Below are positions 29,201 to 43,460 of a DNA stretch of 64,000 nt, one piece after another (the first letter of the stretch is position 1; every line of letters starts with the position of its first letter). The notes under the pieces are model-generated. The model worked only from the letters and a program-made list of their open reading frames with translations, made no database searches and was not told the DNA's origin. The translations under genes and the position numbers were made by a program. The stretch covers positions 1 to 64,000 of the forward strand of contig JAVTVY010020538.1 of assembly GCA_036873755.1 (NCBI GenBank), read 5' to 3'. The DNA is from Hanleya hanleyi (lineage: Eukaryota > Mollusca > Polyplacophora > Lepidopleurida > Hanleyidae).

Positions 29201-31446
29201 AAAATGCCCATTTAAACCAGGAAATCTGAATGGGCTAAACTTTACTGCAATATGATGAGCTTTGAAGTCAGAAACTTTCTGTCTACTTCTTTTCAAACAG
29301 AAAACTTAAGTTATCAAAGAGAAAACCATGGTTTTTGAATCGAAAACTTAAGTTTACGGTCGAAAATCTAGGTCATCTACCACATAACCCTGAGTTTCTC
29401 TTTCCTTAACCTCAAATCTCTATTTCTCAACACCGAAAATCGCAGTTGTCACTAGAAAACTTAAGTTATCGAACCGAAAACCTAGGTTTTCGAATTATCA
29501 AAGACTGGGTTTAGGTTTTCGATTCAATAACTGAGTTTCTGATTATTTGGACATTTGACCTTCCATACGGTAGTGAAGGCCGCATCTCCCCAGGCCAGGT
29601 AGGCTTAACCATATGGGCATTGAGGTTTCCGTCCAGCTCCAAAATGAGGAAAACTATAGAAAGCTGAAATTTTGCTACTTGTTACAGTGTGCAAAAATAT
29701 TTCTGTTCTTCTTGTAGATAATTTGATTTGAAATAAATTGCTTTTCTCCTAATTTAGTTGAAGTACTTAGCTACACATAATTATAAGCAGATTGTTCTTT
29801 ACTTGTATTATTTCTGTATTACCATAAAGTAACATAAATGTGCTGTTACAAATGATTACATGTATATGTTGATTGATTTTTTACTTTTCTAATATTTGTA
29901 TTATTAAAAACAGTGCTTTTATTTGCAGTAATGAAAGTGAACTATTTTCATGCATAGTGCATCATATTTGTGCAATTTACAAAATATAATGTTCTGACCA
30001 GATTGACTTTTGAGGAACTTGTTTTTCTTTTTAGTAAAAAATAAAATGAAATGAAATGAAAGTAATATTAATAGAATGGAAAATTGAAGGGGGGAGGGGA
30101 TAAAATCATTTATTCTACTTTACTACTGTTTGTTTGTTCTTCTTTGTCCAAAAAATAATGATTTTTTTTTATATAATGATTCAGGTAGCTTGTTGATTTG
30201 GTGAAATTTAAGGCTGGAAATAAAATAATTTATATTGTCTTTACTACTTGGTTTCTTGTTGGCAAACATGATCTGAGAAAGCAGTGAAATAGTTTTAATA
30301 TTTTCTGATTGTAAATTGTTCTGAAAATACCCCCCGGAGATCAGGAGAGAAAACTTTAGTGGCCTCAGCTAAGCACTAGACAATGCTCCCAATGTCGTTC
30401 CACTTCAGTGAGCAGAGCACTGTCTGCTTGCTGCCTGGCTGTGTTAGCCTATGCTATAACATACTGTCCTGAGAACGGCCTGTCCTGAGAACGGCTTTTT
30501 CCTGAGAACGGGAGGTAGCACTTCGGCCCCTAAGAGTCTCCTGTGAGAGCTGAGAGTCTCCTGTGACTGTACACGCGCGTACAATTAGTTTTTGCATTAT
30601 GAGAACCCACATATGATTTTAGTGGCATGCTACCAGTCCAATTTCATCCGATTAGTTGAATGCTACAAATCATGAGAACCTACATATACTTTTAGTGGCA
30701 TGCTACCAGTCCAATTTCATCCGATTAGTTGAATGCTACAACTCAAGGGAATCCCCACCGAATCTTTTATACTACAAATCACATCATGAGAATGAACCTT
30801 CACAAAGAAAAACATTCAGACCACTTCCAGTGATGTATTTTTAAACCAAAATCAACTGCATATCAAGTCCACACCCTGGTATTAGATTGTGTACAGTGTA
30901 CTATCCTTTATAAATGAAACACTTTAATACTACCCTTCTGTTTAAGAAAATTTTCCTCCTCTCACAACATTTTTCCCTGCACTTCATCTTCATACACAAG
31001 TCCACTTCTCCATTCACACTTCCAATTAGCCTTGATAGATCAGACCATTGAAAGCATTCAAATCTGAGGTGTACATTTCATCTACAAACTAGAGATGAGC
31101 CAATCAGAAGATACCCAATTTGACTGGATGTAGGGTGACATATTCTCTCATTAGTTACATCATTCCTCCTAATATGGGGGTGGGTGTGGGCAGATACATA
31201 GGACAGCCAAAATCAATAACCCCTGATACAGAACTTTTCGACATTCAGATGAAACCGCGGTCAATAACTTTTCGTGTCTTTTTTATAAATTCTTTCGAAC
31301 AGAGCCAGTGGGCTGATATATCAGGGCTAATTCGAAGTGAGAACGGAGATTATCCTAGGCATCCGTATAACACATAGTGCATATTTTTATATTCGCATTG
31401 CCAGTCTCAGTCAGACCCAGGAAGAAATTAGCCCGGAAAGAAGATC
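26261..31446. other. host intergenic and upstream region of the host gene
   Basis: No coding exon was recognised. It holds AT-rich DNA, a G-run with CGACGCCCCTG transposon-end sequence near 27905-27965, a run of GAAAACTTAAGTTAT-type microrepeats at 29290-29510, and a ~73-base direct duplication at 30600-30742 (CATGCTACCAGTCCAATTTC). Confidence 0.4.
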
Positions 31447-31629
31447 ATGGACCAACATGCTAAGGTACAAACGGATGCATTATTCTATTCGACCCAACAG
31501 AGGAAACTGGTGGAAATACAGAGACAGAAAGAGAGTTTGGAGAAACAACTACTGGATCGTTATAAACACTTGGATAAATTCCATACTCAGCATGCACGAG
31601 ATCAGAAAGATAGGGAAGACCGTATTCTG
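31447..31629 (+). CDS. host gene exon 1 (first coding)
   Basis: The ATG is in context GATCATGG. There are 61 codons, a coiled coil, and the donor CTG|GTGAGT in phase 0. The 5' UTR and promoter are not defined. Confidence 0.7.
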
Positions 31630-33653
31630 GTGAGTCAGTTTTAAAGTGTAACTGTGGCACTTGTGTTAGTGTGCATGTCATATTCAAGATAATGATGTGA
31701 ATAGTAAAACGTATTAAAGTTTCCCTCCAAAAGTTACTCGTATTCTGTCTCAGAGGATTCAAAGGTAGCTTTCTACAGTGGGAGAGAATTTTGCGCGGCC
31801 TCTTTTGACGTCGGAGATGACATTTAACGATGTCATACTTCGAGCGTACTGCACCGTCTGCGGGACGTGTCAATGCAGAGAATGGAACATTTTTGTAACA
31901 ATGTTGCGTTGTGGTTTATCGTTCCATAATAACGTCATGAGTTCTGACATGCTTGTGGTGCTGTGCACTACAATATATTTAACAACATTGAAATTGTTAA
32001 AATTAAAGTCGTAAAACAAGAAATAGGGTATAAATTCTATAATTTGGAAGATTATCTTGGATATTACGTAAACTTGCAAGAGTATCACAGTTACACTTTA
32101 AAGGAGAAGTCTGCTCAATGTAATTTTTCTTCGGGAATTTGCACAAAACAAATGCTTCATGAAATAGTGTTTCATAGAAATAATCCATCTGATGAGATAA
32201 TTTGGAATGTATTTACTTTGTGAAAAGTGGCTGTAAGGTGCTGGCGTATTTGTACAGGAAAGTAAGCCTCGATGGTCAGTGATGGTCATGTTCCATGCGA
32301 CGAAACAGAGGCAACGTGATTGGTGGCATCACATGATCTTCGCCACAATGTTAATTAATGTTACCTCCACTCAACTGGGACATCATTCTCCCTCAACTCT
32401 GACATAATTTACGTCTACTCTGATGGGTGTAATGGTGGTTCCCTATGGTTGGCTAGCATAAAATAAAAATGCTTTATCTCCTGCAATACTTGTACATAAA
32501 ATATGGATTATTTCTGTGAAAAATTTCTTTTCACAACAAAAATATCGAGGAGGAAAATGTAGAGTGGAAAAGTTCACATGACCAGCCTGGGCATATTTGT
32601 TCAACCCTTTTAGAGAATTCATCATGGGATTGTAAATGTTTCAAAGCATAGTCGAAATGGCTTACGGTACGCAAAATATTTTTGTGTGGCTCACCACTTG
32701 TCTGCGCATGGCTCTTGGCCTATCACCATCATCCATTACCAAGCAGACCAGAGTTGGCTCACTATATCACAATACAGCTGAACAGGAAGTTATAGTTGTA
32801 AGGTGTGCTTTCAATTCTCAAACAGTCACTCTACTGAATTTTGTTTTGCCCGAGTAATGCGAAAATGATCACTCTCTCAATTATATCTGTGTTTATTGCG
32901 TTTCCAATATCTAGGAGAGTGGTCAATGACTCTCCTGGAGAAAAAGTTGGGAGAGTGATGGAGAGCGATCATTCTCCTTAAACCTGTTAAACATGAGAGA
33001 CCAGATAAATGGCTTCTGTGATGCGCTTTTCTAGGGAAATGAGTGTTTAATACACCGCAGATTATGAAATAGACAAACAAATGCTAGTTGCCCATCGGCA
33101 AGCATGGGCAACCAACACATTCAAATGCATTACAATTTGGACAGAATTTGGTTGCCCAAAGGAAATTTAGGTTGCCCCGGGCAACCGGGCTATTTTGCAC
33201 CCTGCACTGACAGTAAGAGGTTACAGATCTAACAGTAGGAGTATTGTTTCAGCATGCAGGCTGATAATCGTGTCCATACTTCTTGGAGAAGTGAACTGGA
33301 GCGAGGTGATTTTCCTACCCAAACAAGCTCGAGTCAACAAATTGAACATGAACATTAACTCATCTTCCCTAAGCAGATACATATAATACTGAAGACAAAT
33401 GAAAATCTACGTTCATGTGTACAAGCTTTTGATCCACAATATTAGCCTACCAGAACAAATTGACAATATTTTTGTATCACTCCAACATAAAATTGATAGT
33501 TTAAGGATTTTGCGTGATTTGACAGGTACAAAATATTCCTACCTGTCCCTTGTAAAAGTTACCTGTTCGGGCATTAGCATGCCAACATTTTAAGCCCTGT
33601 TAAACTTTCTAAAAAAAAAGTATAAAAAACCTATTTTGTTATCTGTTTTACAG

Positions 33654-33744
33654 GAGAAGCTGAACCAGAGGAACCGACTACTTGATGATGAAGCTAGGCG
33701 ACTATATGGTGAAAATCAATCACGACAGACTGTTCAGCTCTTGG
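33654..33744 (+). CDS. host gene exon 2
   Basis: Acceptor TTTTACAG|GAG and donor TTGG|GTATAT, phase 1. It continues the coiled coil (EKLNQRNRLLDDEARRLYG). Confidence 0.7.
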
Positions 33745-34837
33745 GTATATTCATAACAATAATGATCATGACAAAAATTATCAGTTTAGACATAATAGTT
33801 TTATACTTCGAAATCATTATGCACAGTCTAGCCCAATCTCGGTAAACTCAGATATAATATCACGGAATGTTATATCTGAATTCAGCTCTATATAAATCCT
33901 GTGCGAGTTGAAACTACTATTGTTAGCCAATCAGATGGATAGCTGGTTGTAACTATTTCAAAATCACGCCCACAGTAATTACACACGGTAGCTCGTGGTC
34001 TAATATATAAACATTATCCTGAAACAGTTTCCAAATATGGCATCATTTCCAGACAGGGTCCATAAACATCAAAGAGTTTACTCCCGCCGAAAAGTCTGGC
34101 TTTGTTAGGGATAGAAAATATCAAAAGATTGTGCCGTGCGAAGATGTTAATCTCCGTGGAGTAAACGTCAATCATTGTCAGAGAGAAAAGGTTGAAATGG
34201 TCGTGATTGGCTTATTATGGGATCTCGTAGAATATCGGCGAACATTTCGCACGAAGTTTTCATAGCGTTACTTCTAGATGGTATTCCCAATATTTACCAT
34301 CTTCGTTTACCTAGATTCACCCCCCCACCCCCCCAAGTAATAAATGCATATCACTTCAACCTTTTTATCATGTTTATGAGGCTGAAAATCTATACAGTGG
34401 TTCAAATTTGATCCACCAATAACAGATTTTTTGTGAGGTCACACTGCATGTCCACCCCTGAAGTGAGATCATCAAGATCAGGGAACCTTGCAGAGAAACC
34501 AGCATCACTTGTCTCCCTTGGTTTACAGAATATTGTGACATTACCGTAGAATTATTTTCATTCCTTCCCATGACTAAGTTTGTGATTTGTTGCATGTAAG
34601 GGACTGCTATAATGTTGTGACATTCTATACACAAAGGAGGTAAGCGATACTGAATTTCTTGTTACTAAAGAATACTCTATACAAAATAACCAATATCACT
34701 GTATCAATTTAAAAGCTTTTGAGGCATGTTTCATTCATAAGTTTGCATGTACCATAATTTGTAAGAAAAGCTGAATCAGTCTTTAAAGATTTTGGTGAAA
34801 TTGACCTGTTGTCGCATGTTTTCTACCCTGCAGCCAG

Positions 34838-35160
34838 GTCCCCTAGTAAACATGTGGGACAGCCGGGACTCCTGGAAAATGTCCTGTCACACAGGGCAAG
34901 CCAATTTACTAAATCACAACAGGAGAAATCTCAGCAAATTCAGTAAGTACCCTCTGGGATATATTAACTTCAGTGATCAAGTTGCAGACTCAGTTTTGAC
35001 TTATACATACATAGCGACTAACTGGGCCACCCGAGGGTTTCCTGGATATGAAAAGGAATAGGACCCCATGGGTGCAGGTCTCAGAAGGAATAGGAACCAA
35101 ACGTCATGATATGACTGAAATAGTGTTGAAAGCTACGTTAAATCACATTCACTCACCCCT
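34838..35160 (+). mobile_element. SINE-like copy, molluscan tail type
   Basis: It ends GAATAGGAACCAAACGTCATGATATGACTGAAATAGTG..CACATTCACTCACCC. Related tails lie at 35940-35995 and 48595-48675, all intronic. Confidence 0.5.
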
Positions 35161-35255
35161 GTGTATTCAAATTTGGTTTTGCATGACCTCTGAAAGGCCT
35201 TCATTTGTGTGTTGACATTTGGATGGCCATGCTGCCCACATCTTGAGAGACCTTC

Positions 35256-35347
35256 CTAGGTGATAATGTACAATTTATAACAAATTTTGAATTTGAAATT
35301 TGTTATGTTTATAACAAATTTTGAATAAATTGCACATTATCACCTAG
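35256..35347. mobile_element. 92-bp fold-back element in intron 2
   Basis: CTAGGTGATAATGTACAATTTAT at the left is inverted at the right with one or two changes. The centre repeats AACAAATTTTGAA. Confidence 0.65.
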
Positions 35348-36228
35348 TTTTTGACCATCTTGACTAAATCAACTATTATGAATTTTGGCGTTTAAAATGG
35401 ACTAAGTTAAGAAAACAGAAGAGGGTGAGCCCACTACTGGTTTTCAGATGAAAAAATCCAATTGTTTTGCCGGAAATTGCTGAAGGTCGATGGACCTCTC
35501 AAGGTCAATGTCTGTGGCCCCTATGAATTCTGATTTTTTTTTTAGAATGCATACTTCAATGGCCTTTGATGGAACCATTGTTTACCATTAATGGATACTT
35601 TGTGCAATTGTGGATTTTAAATTTGCGTTCTGTGATTAGTGAATCATTATATGCTTGTCCGTCAAGACTCATTACAACAGGGCTCTGTATCAAGTTTGTT
35701 CAGGTATAGTATGGATGCATTACATGCCCCCCCCCTCCCACTGATACATGAATATCAAAGCTATCAAAACGCGCATGGGTTCCTGTTGCTTCAAATGTGC
35801 TTGAAATGTGATGTCTAGCACTGTAATGTCTTTATTGCACCATGTATTAGTGTCCTGTCTGTGTCTTGTGTGCTGTCCTCGGTGTTTTATAGGGTGGATG
35901 AAGTGTCTGGTTCCATGCTGCTTCAAAGATTGTTCGTCGCGATATAGCTGAAATATTGATGAAAATGACATTAAATTCTATTCACTCATTCACTCACTCT
36001 GTGTAGTGCGATCAGTATTTTGTCCCCCAACTCCAACATGATAATGTAATACCAGTAGCTTGCAATTCACCATACATTCACCATACGGGTTTTAAAGGAT
36101 AAATTCACCAACCCGTCACACCCACACGTCAGCTCCTCTGGATGCAAGGCATGAATATCACAAGACAAAATGGTAGATGACTGGTCAGTCTATAACCAAT
36201 CAGATTTGTTGTTACAGGTACTTGACAG

Positions 36229-36315
36229 CCGAGAGACAGAGACTACAGGAGGCCAGGATGAGACTGAAGGAGAGTAGGGTTTACAATGATGATATCTCCC
36301 CTGCTTTCTCTATAT
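36229..36315 (+). CDS. host gene exon 3
   Basis: The acceptor is placed at TTGACAG|CC. The AG ten bases upstream would give a stop in the required phase. The donor is ATAT|GTGAG, phase 1. A LINE begins about 95 bases downstream. Confidence 0.65.
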
Positions 36316-36410
36316 GTGAGTTCTCCAGTGGATTCTTTCTAGATTGGTAAAATTTTGGTTCCTAACAATGCTTTGCTGCATACTTTACCCTACCCAAAGT
36401 TCTGAGTTGG

Positions 36411-38590
36411 TCAAACCTGAAGTAGCTCAGACGATAGCTTAAACAGACGAAAATCACCGGACATATACAGACTAACAGCGGAGCACCTGATCCATGGAAA
36501 TGCACCAGTGACAATATTTCTTACTGACCTTCTTAACAATATGTCACGACAGGGACTAATCCCTGATGTGCTGAAGCGAGGAATCGTCACCCCAATACTC
36601 AAAAAAGGAAAACCCCCGAACGAACCATCCAGCTACCGTGGAATTTCAGTACTCCCCATCATTGGAAAAGTCAGAGAAAGTCCTCTTACAACGGATCAAG
36701 CCTCAGTTAAAACAAACCCAGCATCCCTTACAACGTGGATTTACTGAGAAGACGTCCTGCAACAATGCAGCTCTGATCATCACTGAAGCCCACGCCGAAG
36801 CCAAGTACAACAAAGAAAATCTGGTCCTCACAACATTCGACGCCCACAAAGCATTTGACATTGTCTGGCACCAGCTGTTACTCTGAAAATTATATCTACG
36901 AGGAATCGACAGCAGCACATGGCTTCTGATCACCAACTCCTACCGTGATGCAACTAACCACATTAAATGGAATCAGCAACTCAGCGACCCCTTTACCCTC
37001 CTCCAAGGAACAAGGCAAGGTAGCTCGCTTTCCGGTGAACTATACAAGGTGTTCAATAACTCGCTCCTCTGTGACCTGGAACTGACCAACCTCGGTCTTA
37101 GGATAGGTGACATCGACATATCAGCCCCTACATGTGCAGATGACATAGCACTCTTGACCACTAACCGGCAGGCAGAGAAAGCCCAAGTCAGTATCATCGA
37201 ATCAATCGTGACCATCAGATAATAAACGCCACCAAAAGCGCAACTCTGACTCTGAATCAAGCCTCTCGACTTTCTTCTCCGGACCTGGTCATCAATGGAA
37301 AGGAAAAAACTGAACTCACATCTGTAAAACATCTGGGTATTCAGAGACAGATGAATCCAATCGAAGCAATCGATAAAAGAATCGCGACTGGTCGCAATAC
37401 ACTCTATAGCTTGATGGGAGCAGGCCTGCACGGGCTGAACGGCGTCAGTTCTAGCACCCACCTATGGAACACGTATGTTCTCCCCAGAATCACCCACAAC
37501 CTTGAAGCCACAATACTTCAGAAAGCCGTCCTCCTGAAACTAGAAAAATTCCAAAAGCAAAAGATCAAGCAGTTCCAAAATTTACCAACAAGATGTGCAG
37601 ATGTGGCTGCCACCCTATTAGTAGGCGCCGAAATGGTCGAAGCCACAATACATAAGAAGATGATATCACTCTTCATATCCATTTGCCACGATCAAGCAAG
37701 CAGAGAGCACAGTCTTGCCTGTCGACAGTTGGCCCTAAAGTCCATGGACGACAAAAGTTGGTTCTCTGCTTTGAAAATTATCCTAGCCAAATACAATCTC
37801 CCGCCTCCAGTTGAGATTCTTCTGAACCCCCCATCCAGTGACTCGTTCAAGCACAAGGCAAAAAAGGCCATTGACAGTTACTGGACGGATCTACTACAGA
37901 GTGAAGCTTCAAAAAAGAGCACCCTCACTTACCTGAACACCAAAATATGTGGTGTTAAAAAGCCACATCATATCTGGTCTTTGGTGAACTCATCCCCCCG
38001 TGATGTGCAGCGAGCAACAATCAAGGCAAAATTACTCACCGGATGCTACATCCTCCAGGAGAATCGAGCACGATTTAACCAGTTTTCTGTGGACCCAACT
38101 TGCCTGCTGTGTTCTCACAGCCCTGAGGATCGACCCCACTTCATCGCGACGTGCAGAAACGTTGAAAACATACGAGACCCACAGATCAACAAAATTCTTA
38201 CCCTCCTGATGGATGCAGGTCTTATCTAGCTACAAAAGCCAGATCCGACCCAGTGACAATGACACAAGTTGTACTCGACGCGAGCAAACTCATCCCTCGG
38301 AACATCATGAAAAAATCTACAATCCTGAACCAACTTGAGAACTTATCCCGGTTGCTCTGCTACGCCCTGCATGTAAAAAGGGCTTCACTGATCTTGAATG
38401 TAGTATAGAGAGAGAGAGAGAGCTAGTTCGCGACAGTTGTAAATAGTCACTGTAGTATCGTTACCAAATGTCAATAGCCATGTGCTATTTGTATAGATCT
38501 TTATTACATCGTTTTATTCTGTGCTTTTACCTCCTGTGAAGAGGGTGCTCCTAGATGAAAGGAGGAATTTCCTGATCAACAACAACATAG
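36411..38590 (+). pseudogene. LINE fragment in intron 3: reverse transcriptase and C-terminal region
   Basis: This is a non-LTR retrotransposon in the same orientation as the host gene. Motifs in broken frames are SSYRGISVLPIIGKV, FDAHKAFDIVWHQLLL, a GTRQGSSLSG turn and CADDIALLTT (FADD box with Cys). The long open frame 37351-38229 is the C-terminal region and ends in a Cys/His cluster (CLLCSHSPEDRPHFIATC), a putative zinc knuckle of LINE ORF2 proteins. Frameshifts near 36730, 36890 and 37220, and stops, make it inactive. The 3' end has a GA run at 38406-38424. Confidence 0.8.
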
Positions 38591-39085
38591 CAATGCTTTG
38601 TTGAAAACTGCTGTCAGAGTTTTTTAGTCGGCAGCAATCTGAAAACTCGTCTCTTCACCCTCCACCCCACTTTCACACCTTAGTTGTTTTCCGGCACCAT
38701 TGTGCTTCAGTGACCTCTCGATAAGACGGTGTAATGTCAGGTAATTGGGTAGATACTCCATGTAGGAAGCTATCATCTGAGTCTTTGTGTGGCAGAAGAG
38801 GCTCATTGTTGTTCCTGGACTTGACTATTGTATGCATTGTCTCGTGATACTTACATGGATTATGAACCAGTATATAATTGATCTAGCCACAGCATGGCAT
38901 CACTGCAGTACAGTGCTCTCATAATCCAGGGGAGATAAGCAGAGTAATTTTCACTTGTACACATTCACCCTGAACTTTGAGCAGTTTTGAGTTGTGTTTT
39001 CATGTACCTTTCATAGATTTCTATCTGCTTATTCTCTCATAAACTAAGTTGTACTTAGGTATATGACAAAACAAACACAACTACG

Positions 39086-39319
39086 GTAATTCCTCTAATA
39101 ATTCAATCACAGGAAGTGAAATTTTCCAACATAAAATCTGGACTGATCAAATTTATTGGAACAAGAATTTGACAAAGTGCTCCAGAATCATGCAGATAAT
39201 CCATTATTACTTTGTTATTTAGAGAGAGATCAAATTTATTAGAACAGTCAATTGAATTATGTCTCTAAAGTTGGGCGTGATTGAAGTTTGATAGGGGGAT
39301 TGAATTATTAGAGGTATTA
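39086..39319. mobile_element. MITE, copy 1 of a family
   Basis: 22-bp ends (TAATTCCTCTAATAATTCAATC) are inverted with one mismatch, and TA at both tips suggests a Tc1/mariner relation. Other copies are at 44772 and 56430. Confidence 0.65.
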
Positions 39320-39436
39320 ACAGGACACCTTTTTGGAATTATTTAGAAACATTTGCATACGTCTTTAAATCTCACTTCAAATTAACCTGTCATTTGTGAT
39401 ATACAGTAATACAATGTTGTAGTGTTTATTTTACAG

Positions 39437-39596
39437 CTAGTCACGTGAGTGAGCCAGAGTGGTTATACAGGAGTGAGAGATATCGTGATCGCACTGACAG
39501 CAGGGCCAGTGTTCATAGTGTCCATGCCGTGGAGTCCATTATCCGAGAAACCGAGAGAAAACTGCCAGAGAATATCAGCAAATACTGGACACTGAG
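39437..39596 (+). CDS. host gene exon 4
   Basis: Acceptor TTTTACAG|CT and donor CTGAG|GTGAAT, phase 2. It encodes a Ser/Arg/Glu-rich segment ending ENISKYWTLR. Confidence 0.75.
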
Positions 39597-39869
39597 GTGA
39601 ATAAAGTGGGATAGAGAAAACTAGACTAGGTTACTGTACATGCTATCAAACTAGAAGTTCGGTAACCACTGGCATTTGGAATTTATAGCAAGTGAGTTTA
39701 TTTTTCACCTATGTTTAATAAAAGCCAGTTAGTGGCAAATGCTGACATCTTGTTTTTGACCGAATTTTGGTACTTGTAAGTCATGATTACATGGAATACT
39801 ATCTTAGGAAACTTACGAGAGTTACAAATTTGGTGGGTGCATCTTCAGGGTGCAAATGCTACATTAAAA

Positions 39870-40030
39870 TCCTAGAAAGTACTTAAATTTCTCACTGCTA
39901 AGGCTTCGAAAGTCATTGACAAATCTTTAGAAAGTACTTAAATTTCTCACTGCTAAGGCTTCGAAAGTCATTGACATATCTTTAGAAAGTACTTAAATTT
40001 CAAACTGCTAAGGCCTTGAAAGTCATTCAA
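39870..40030. repeat. ~55-bp tandem repeat, three units
   Basis: TTAGAAAGTACTTAAATTTC..CTGCTAAGGCTTCGAAAGTCATTGAC recurs three times. Confidence 0.75.
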
Positions 40031-41989
40031 GTATGACAATTCTAGAAAAGGTCCTCAAACATGTCAAAAGTCTGTCATTTTTACTCCTCAGTCCTACAGG
40101 CTTTCGTCTTCCTGCAAAACGGACCGTGGCGGAACAGTTACGCGGATAAATACCCGCATAACCCTTTGTCCGTTCGCGTGAATAAAAATTGATATAATCT
40201 TTCGAATATTTGCAAACCGGTTTAAAAAAATTCAACCCGATATGGTCGGAATAATAAGGACAAACTGCGCATTTGCGCATCAAGTCTGAGAAGACAAGCG
40301 GTAGTCTCCTGCACAGGCTATTCCTAGCATGGTATGGTGCAAGTGTGCGAAGAGCTATAAACGTAATGGCGGGAACTGCAGGAAATTTTTGTTGAAGCGG
40401 CAGGCAAAGTTTTCTAAGAAAAGTGGATGATTTACACATCATCATTATACAGAGACTAGTCATTAGGATGTTGATACTCTTGGGCAATATTGAACTGTGA
40501 CTCGTCTGATGATTCGCCACCCATTCTTAATACTGTCGGCTGGGGATTTTCGAGAACCTTCACAGACACTGCTCTTCGCGTATACAATACAATACAATAC
40601 TTTATTGCTCGACCTTGGTATTATACAAAGGTATGGCAAGAATCAATACAGTGAAAAAATTATATACAAATGTACACGGATTAGGAACATGTCATTAACT
40701 TTAACGCAGCAAGGTATATAGTGTGCTGAGAATATTTACAGTAGTATAAGCTACACTATGCAATGATGATTGGTTTCCGACTTTTTATGCAGAACTGTGG
40801 CACTGCTCGATTTGATCTTTGAGATTATAGAATCGAGTGAGTTTCCTCTTCGTTTATTTTAAACTGTTATGTGTCGAACGTCTACAAATGTGGCAATTGT
40901 TGTAGCCACTGACAATTTCGATATTCCTCATGTAATCAAATGGCTACCGGTTCTCCTTTTCTTTTTCTTTTTTATGTGATCAATCAATCAATCAAGCATT
41001 CTTTATTTCTATACATGAATACATACAGAAAATGTTAAAACTAAGATAAAATATTACATTTACATAATAAAAGTTATATTGTGACATGACATAATCACCC
41101 CAGTAAGGAAAAGTCAGTTCATTCCAATTTATAAATTAGGTGGCAGTTGAGTCATTACCAGAAATAATGACAGAATTATAACTAGAATTGTTCAAGCCCC
41201 TAGTGAGCTTGAATTAGTTGATGAGTCTACTGGTAACCACTGGTGACTGTTGAAATTCATCACTATTGATATCACTTGTTTAAATTGAAATAGAATATTT
41301 CATTTCCATTATTTTTTTGTTTGAAAATAAATGGACTTATTTAATCAGAAATATAATACGATAGGAAGAACAAACAAATCACTCCCTTCGTAAAAGTGAT
41401 GTTTAGCTCTCGTATCAGCTGCCCGTGGTGAATTTACATTTAGGTGCACTTTTTATAGCTCACCATGTTTATACAAAAGACAAGGACTGTATTGAACGGA
41501 ATCTAAAAGTGACAAATGATGAGTCAAGTTGGACACAAGAATCTGTTTCTGTGAAAGCAAAAAAATGGCCGTTCACAAAAGATTTTACCTATGAGTGACG
41601 GTTGACATTACTCTGCTGCAGTATATGCAGCATAAACTGTGAAGCAGTCAAGAAGGAGGCCAAACGTCCAGGACTGTGATGAATATATTCTCCCTCATAA
41701 CACGTGGAATTATTCAACGTGTTAAATGGGTTACCCAAAGAAAAATAGGACAACCTGTTTTGGGTTATGTGATTATAAAACAGTACGTTACCTGACAATT
41801 TTTTGGTGTAACTCTTTTTCGGGGTTACCTGGATTTCAAATTTGTGCAGGCCTGTCGCATGTTTTTATGATGTAATGCGCAACTAAACCTTGGAAACCTT
41901 TGCTCCTTTATTCTTTGGAAGCCTTGTATGCTCTCTGTAATGGTCCCCGACTGGCACCAGGTAGTTTCTTCGCTCGGCTGATTATTATT

Positions 41990-42365
41990 AGTTTTTTTTG
42001 GTAATTAGATCTCACTGTAAAAACCATCGCGGTATGAAATGAAAAATATGTGGGACAAAAATATCAGGAAATTCCTTATTTTTTACTGTTGTTGCATATC
42101 TGTTATGAATCTATTGCAAACTGTTAGGCCTACTTTTTATATGGCTCATTAATAATAATTGTTTGTTTCACGGTAACCCCTGTACATAGTTGGGGGTATA
42201 CTGGATTCCGATCGTCAGTCCATCCGTCCGTGTGTCGGAGTTGTGGCTTGGGTTTGCATTTTGCATGCCATAACTCTGCTATGCATCCAAACTTCTGCAC
42301 CCATAAAAAACATCTTGGTCTAGACTGTTAAGGGGCTGAGGAGTTGTAGCACCTCTGATGCCTCA
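41990..42365. repeat. dispersed repeat, copy also at 47970-48330
   Basis: GGTAATTAGATCTCACTGTAAAAACC through TGGTCTAGACTGTTAAGGGGCTGAGGAG is shared by both copies in the same orientation. The middle differs. Confidence 0.7.
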
Positions 42366-42372
42366 GGTTTTT

Positions 42373-43460
42373 ACCCCTCGGCCAAAATTTGGCCGAAGGG
42401 TATTGTCGTCGTCCTGTACGTCCGTCTGTCCGTCTGTCCATCACACCTTTCTCGTTACCAAGATATCTTTAGAACGACTTACCCTAGGCACACCAAACTT
42501 GCAGTACACACCCGTATGCGCGTGACGCAGAACCCTATTGAATCTGGACCTGATTGGTTGGAAACTTTGGCGGCCATCTTTAATTTATGCGAAACCATCA
42601 CAGCTTTCTCGTTACCAAGATATCTTTAGAACGACTTACCCTAGGCACACCAAACTTGCACTGCACATCCATATGCTCATGACCCAGAACCCTATTGAAT
42701 CTGGTCCTGATTGGTTGGAAACTTTGGCGGCCATATTTAATTTATGCGAAATCATTAATCTTGTGTATCTTAGGTACCATTTCACTGTTCCGTGTGAAAC
42801 TTGGTATAGATCATCGATGCATCAAGAAACTTCAAAGGAATGACCAAATCAGTTTCCCTGATTCGGTGGAAACCTTGGCGGCCATCTTTAATTTATGCAA
42901 AATCTTTAATGATATATATCTTTGATACCATTCAAGTGTTCTATACGAAACTTGGTATTCAATGGTCTGTCCATTGGGCGGCCATCTTTAATTTATGCGA
43001 AATCATTAATGATCTCTATCTCTGATACCGTTCGAGCTCGATGTAAAATTTGGCATATATCATCGATGCATCAATAGACTTACGATAAATGACAGTTCTG
43101 GCGTTTCTGATTGGGCGGAAACCTTGGTGGCCATCTTTAATTTATGCAAATCTTTAATGATGTATATCTTTGATACCATTTCAGTGTTCTATATGAAACT
43201 TGGTATACAGCATCGATGTATCAAGAGACTTGCAATGAATAACCACATCAGTTTCTCTGAGTGGTGGGAATGATGGGCGGCCATCTTTAATTTATGGGAA
43301 ATCATTAATGATCTCTATCTCTGATAATTTTCAAATGCTCGATGAAAAAATTTGGTATACATCATCGATGCATCAACAGACTTATGTAATGAATACCGGT
43401 TTCTCTGATTGGACATAAACCTTAGAGGCCATTTCTAATCAAAATTTTTCATAATCTGTA
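42373..43460. repeat. ~155-bp tandem array headed by a palindrome
   Basis: The head is CCCTCGGCCAAAATTTGGCC plus GAAGGG and TATTGTCGTCG, then GTCCGTC runs. Units follow with GGCGGCCATCTTTAATTTATG near 42568, 42727, 42878, 42977, 43126 and 43275. Confidence 0.75.

Noticed and set aside
40590..40615. tRNA or ncRNA gene near the AATACAATAC run
   Set aside because: It is a short simple repeat next to a SINE-like TTTATTGCTCGA segment. No cloverleaf or A/B box pair could be assigned.
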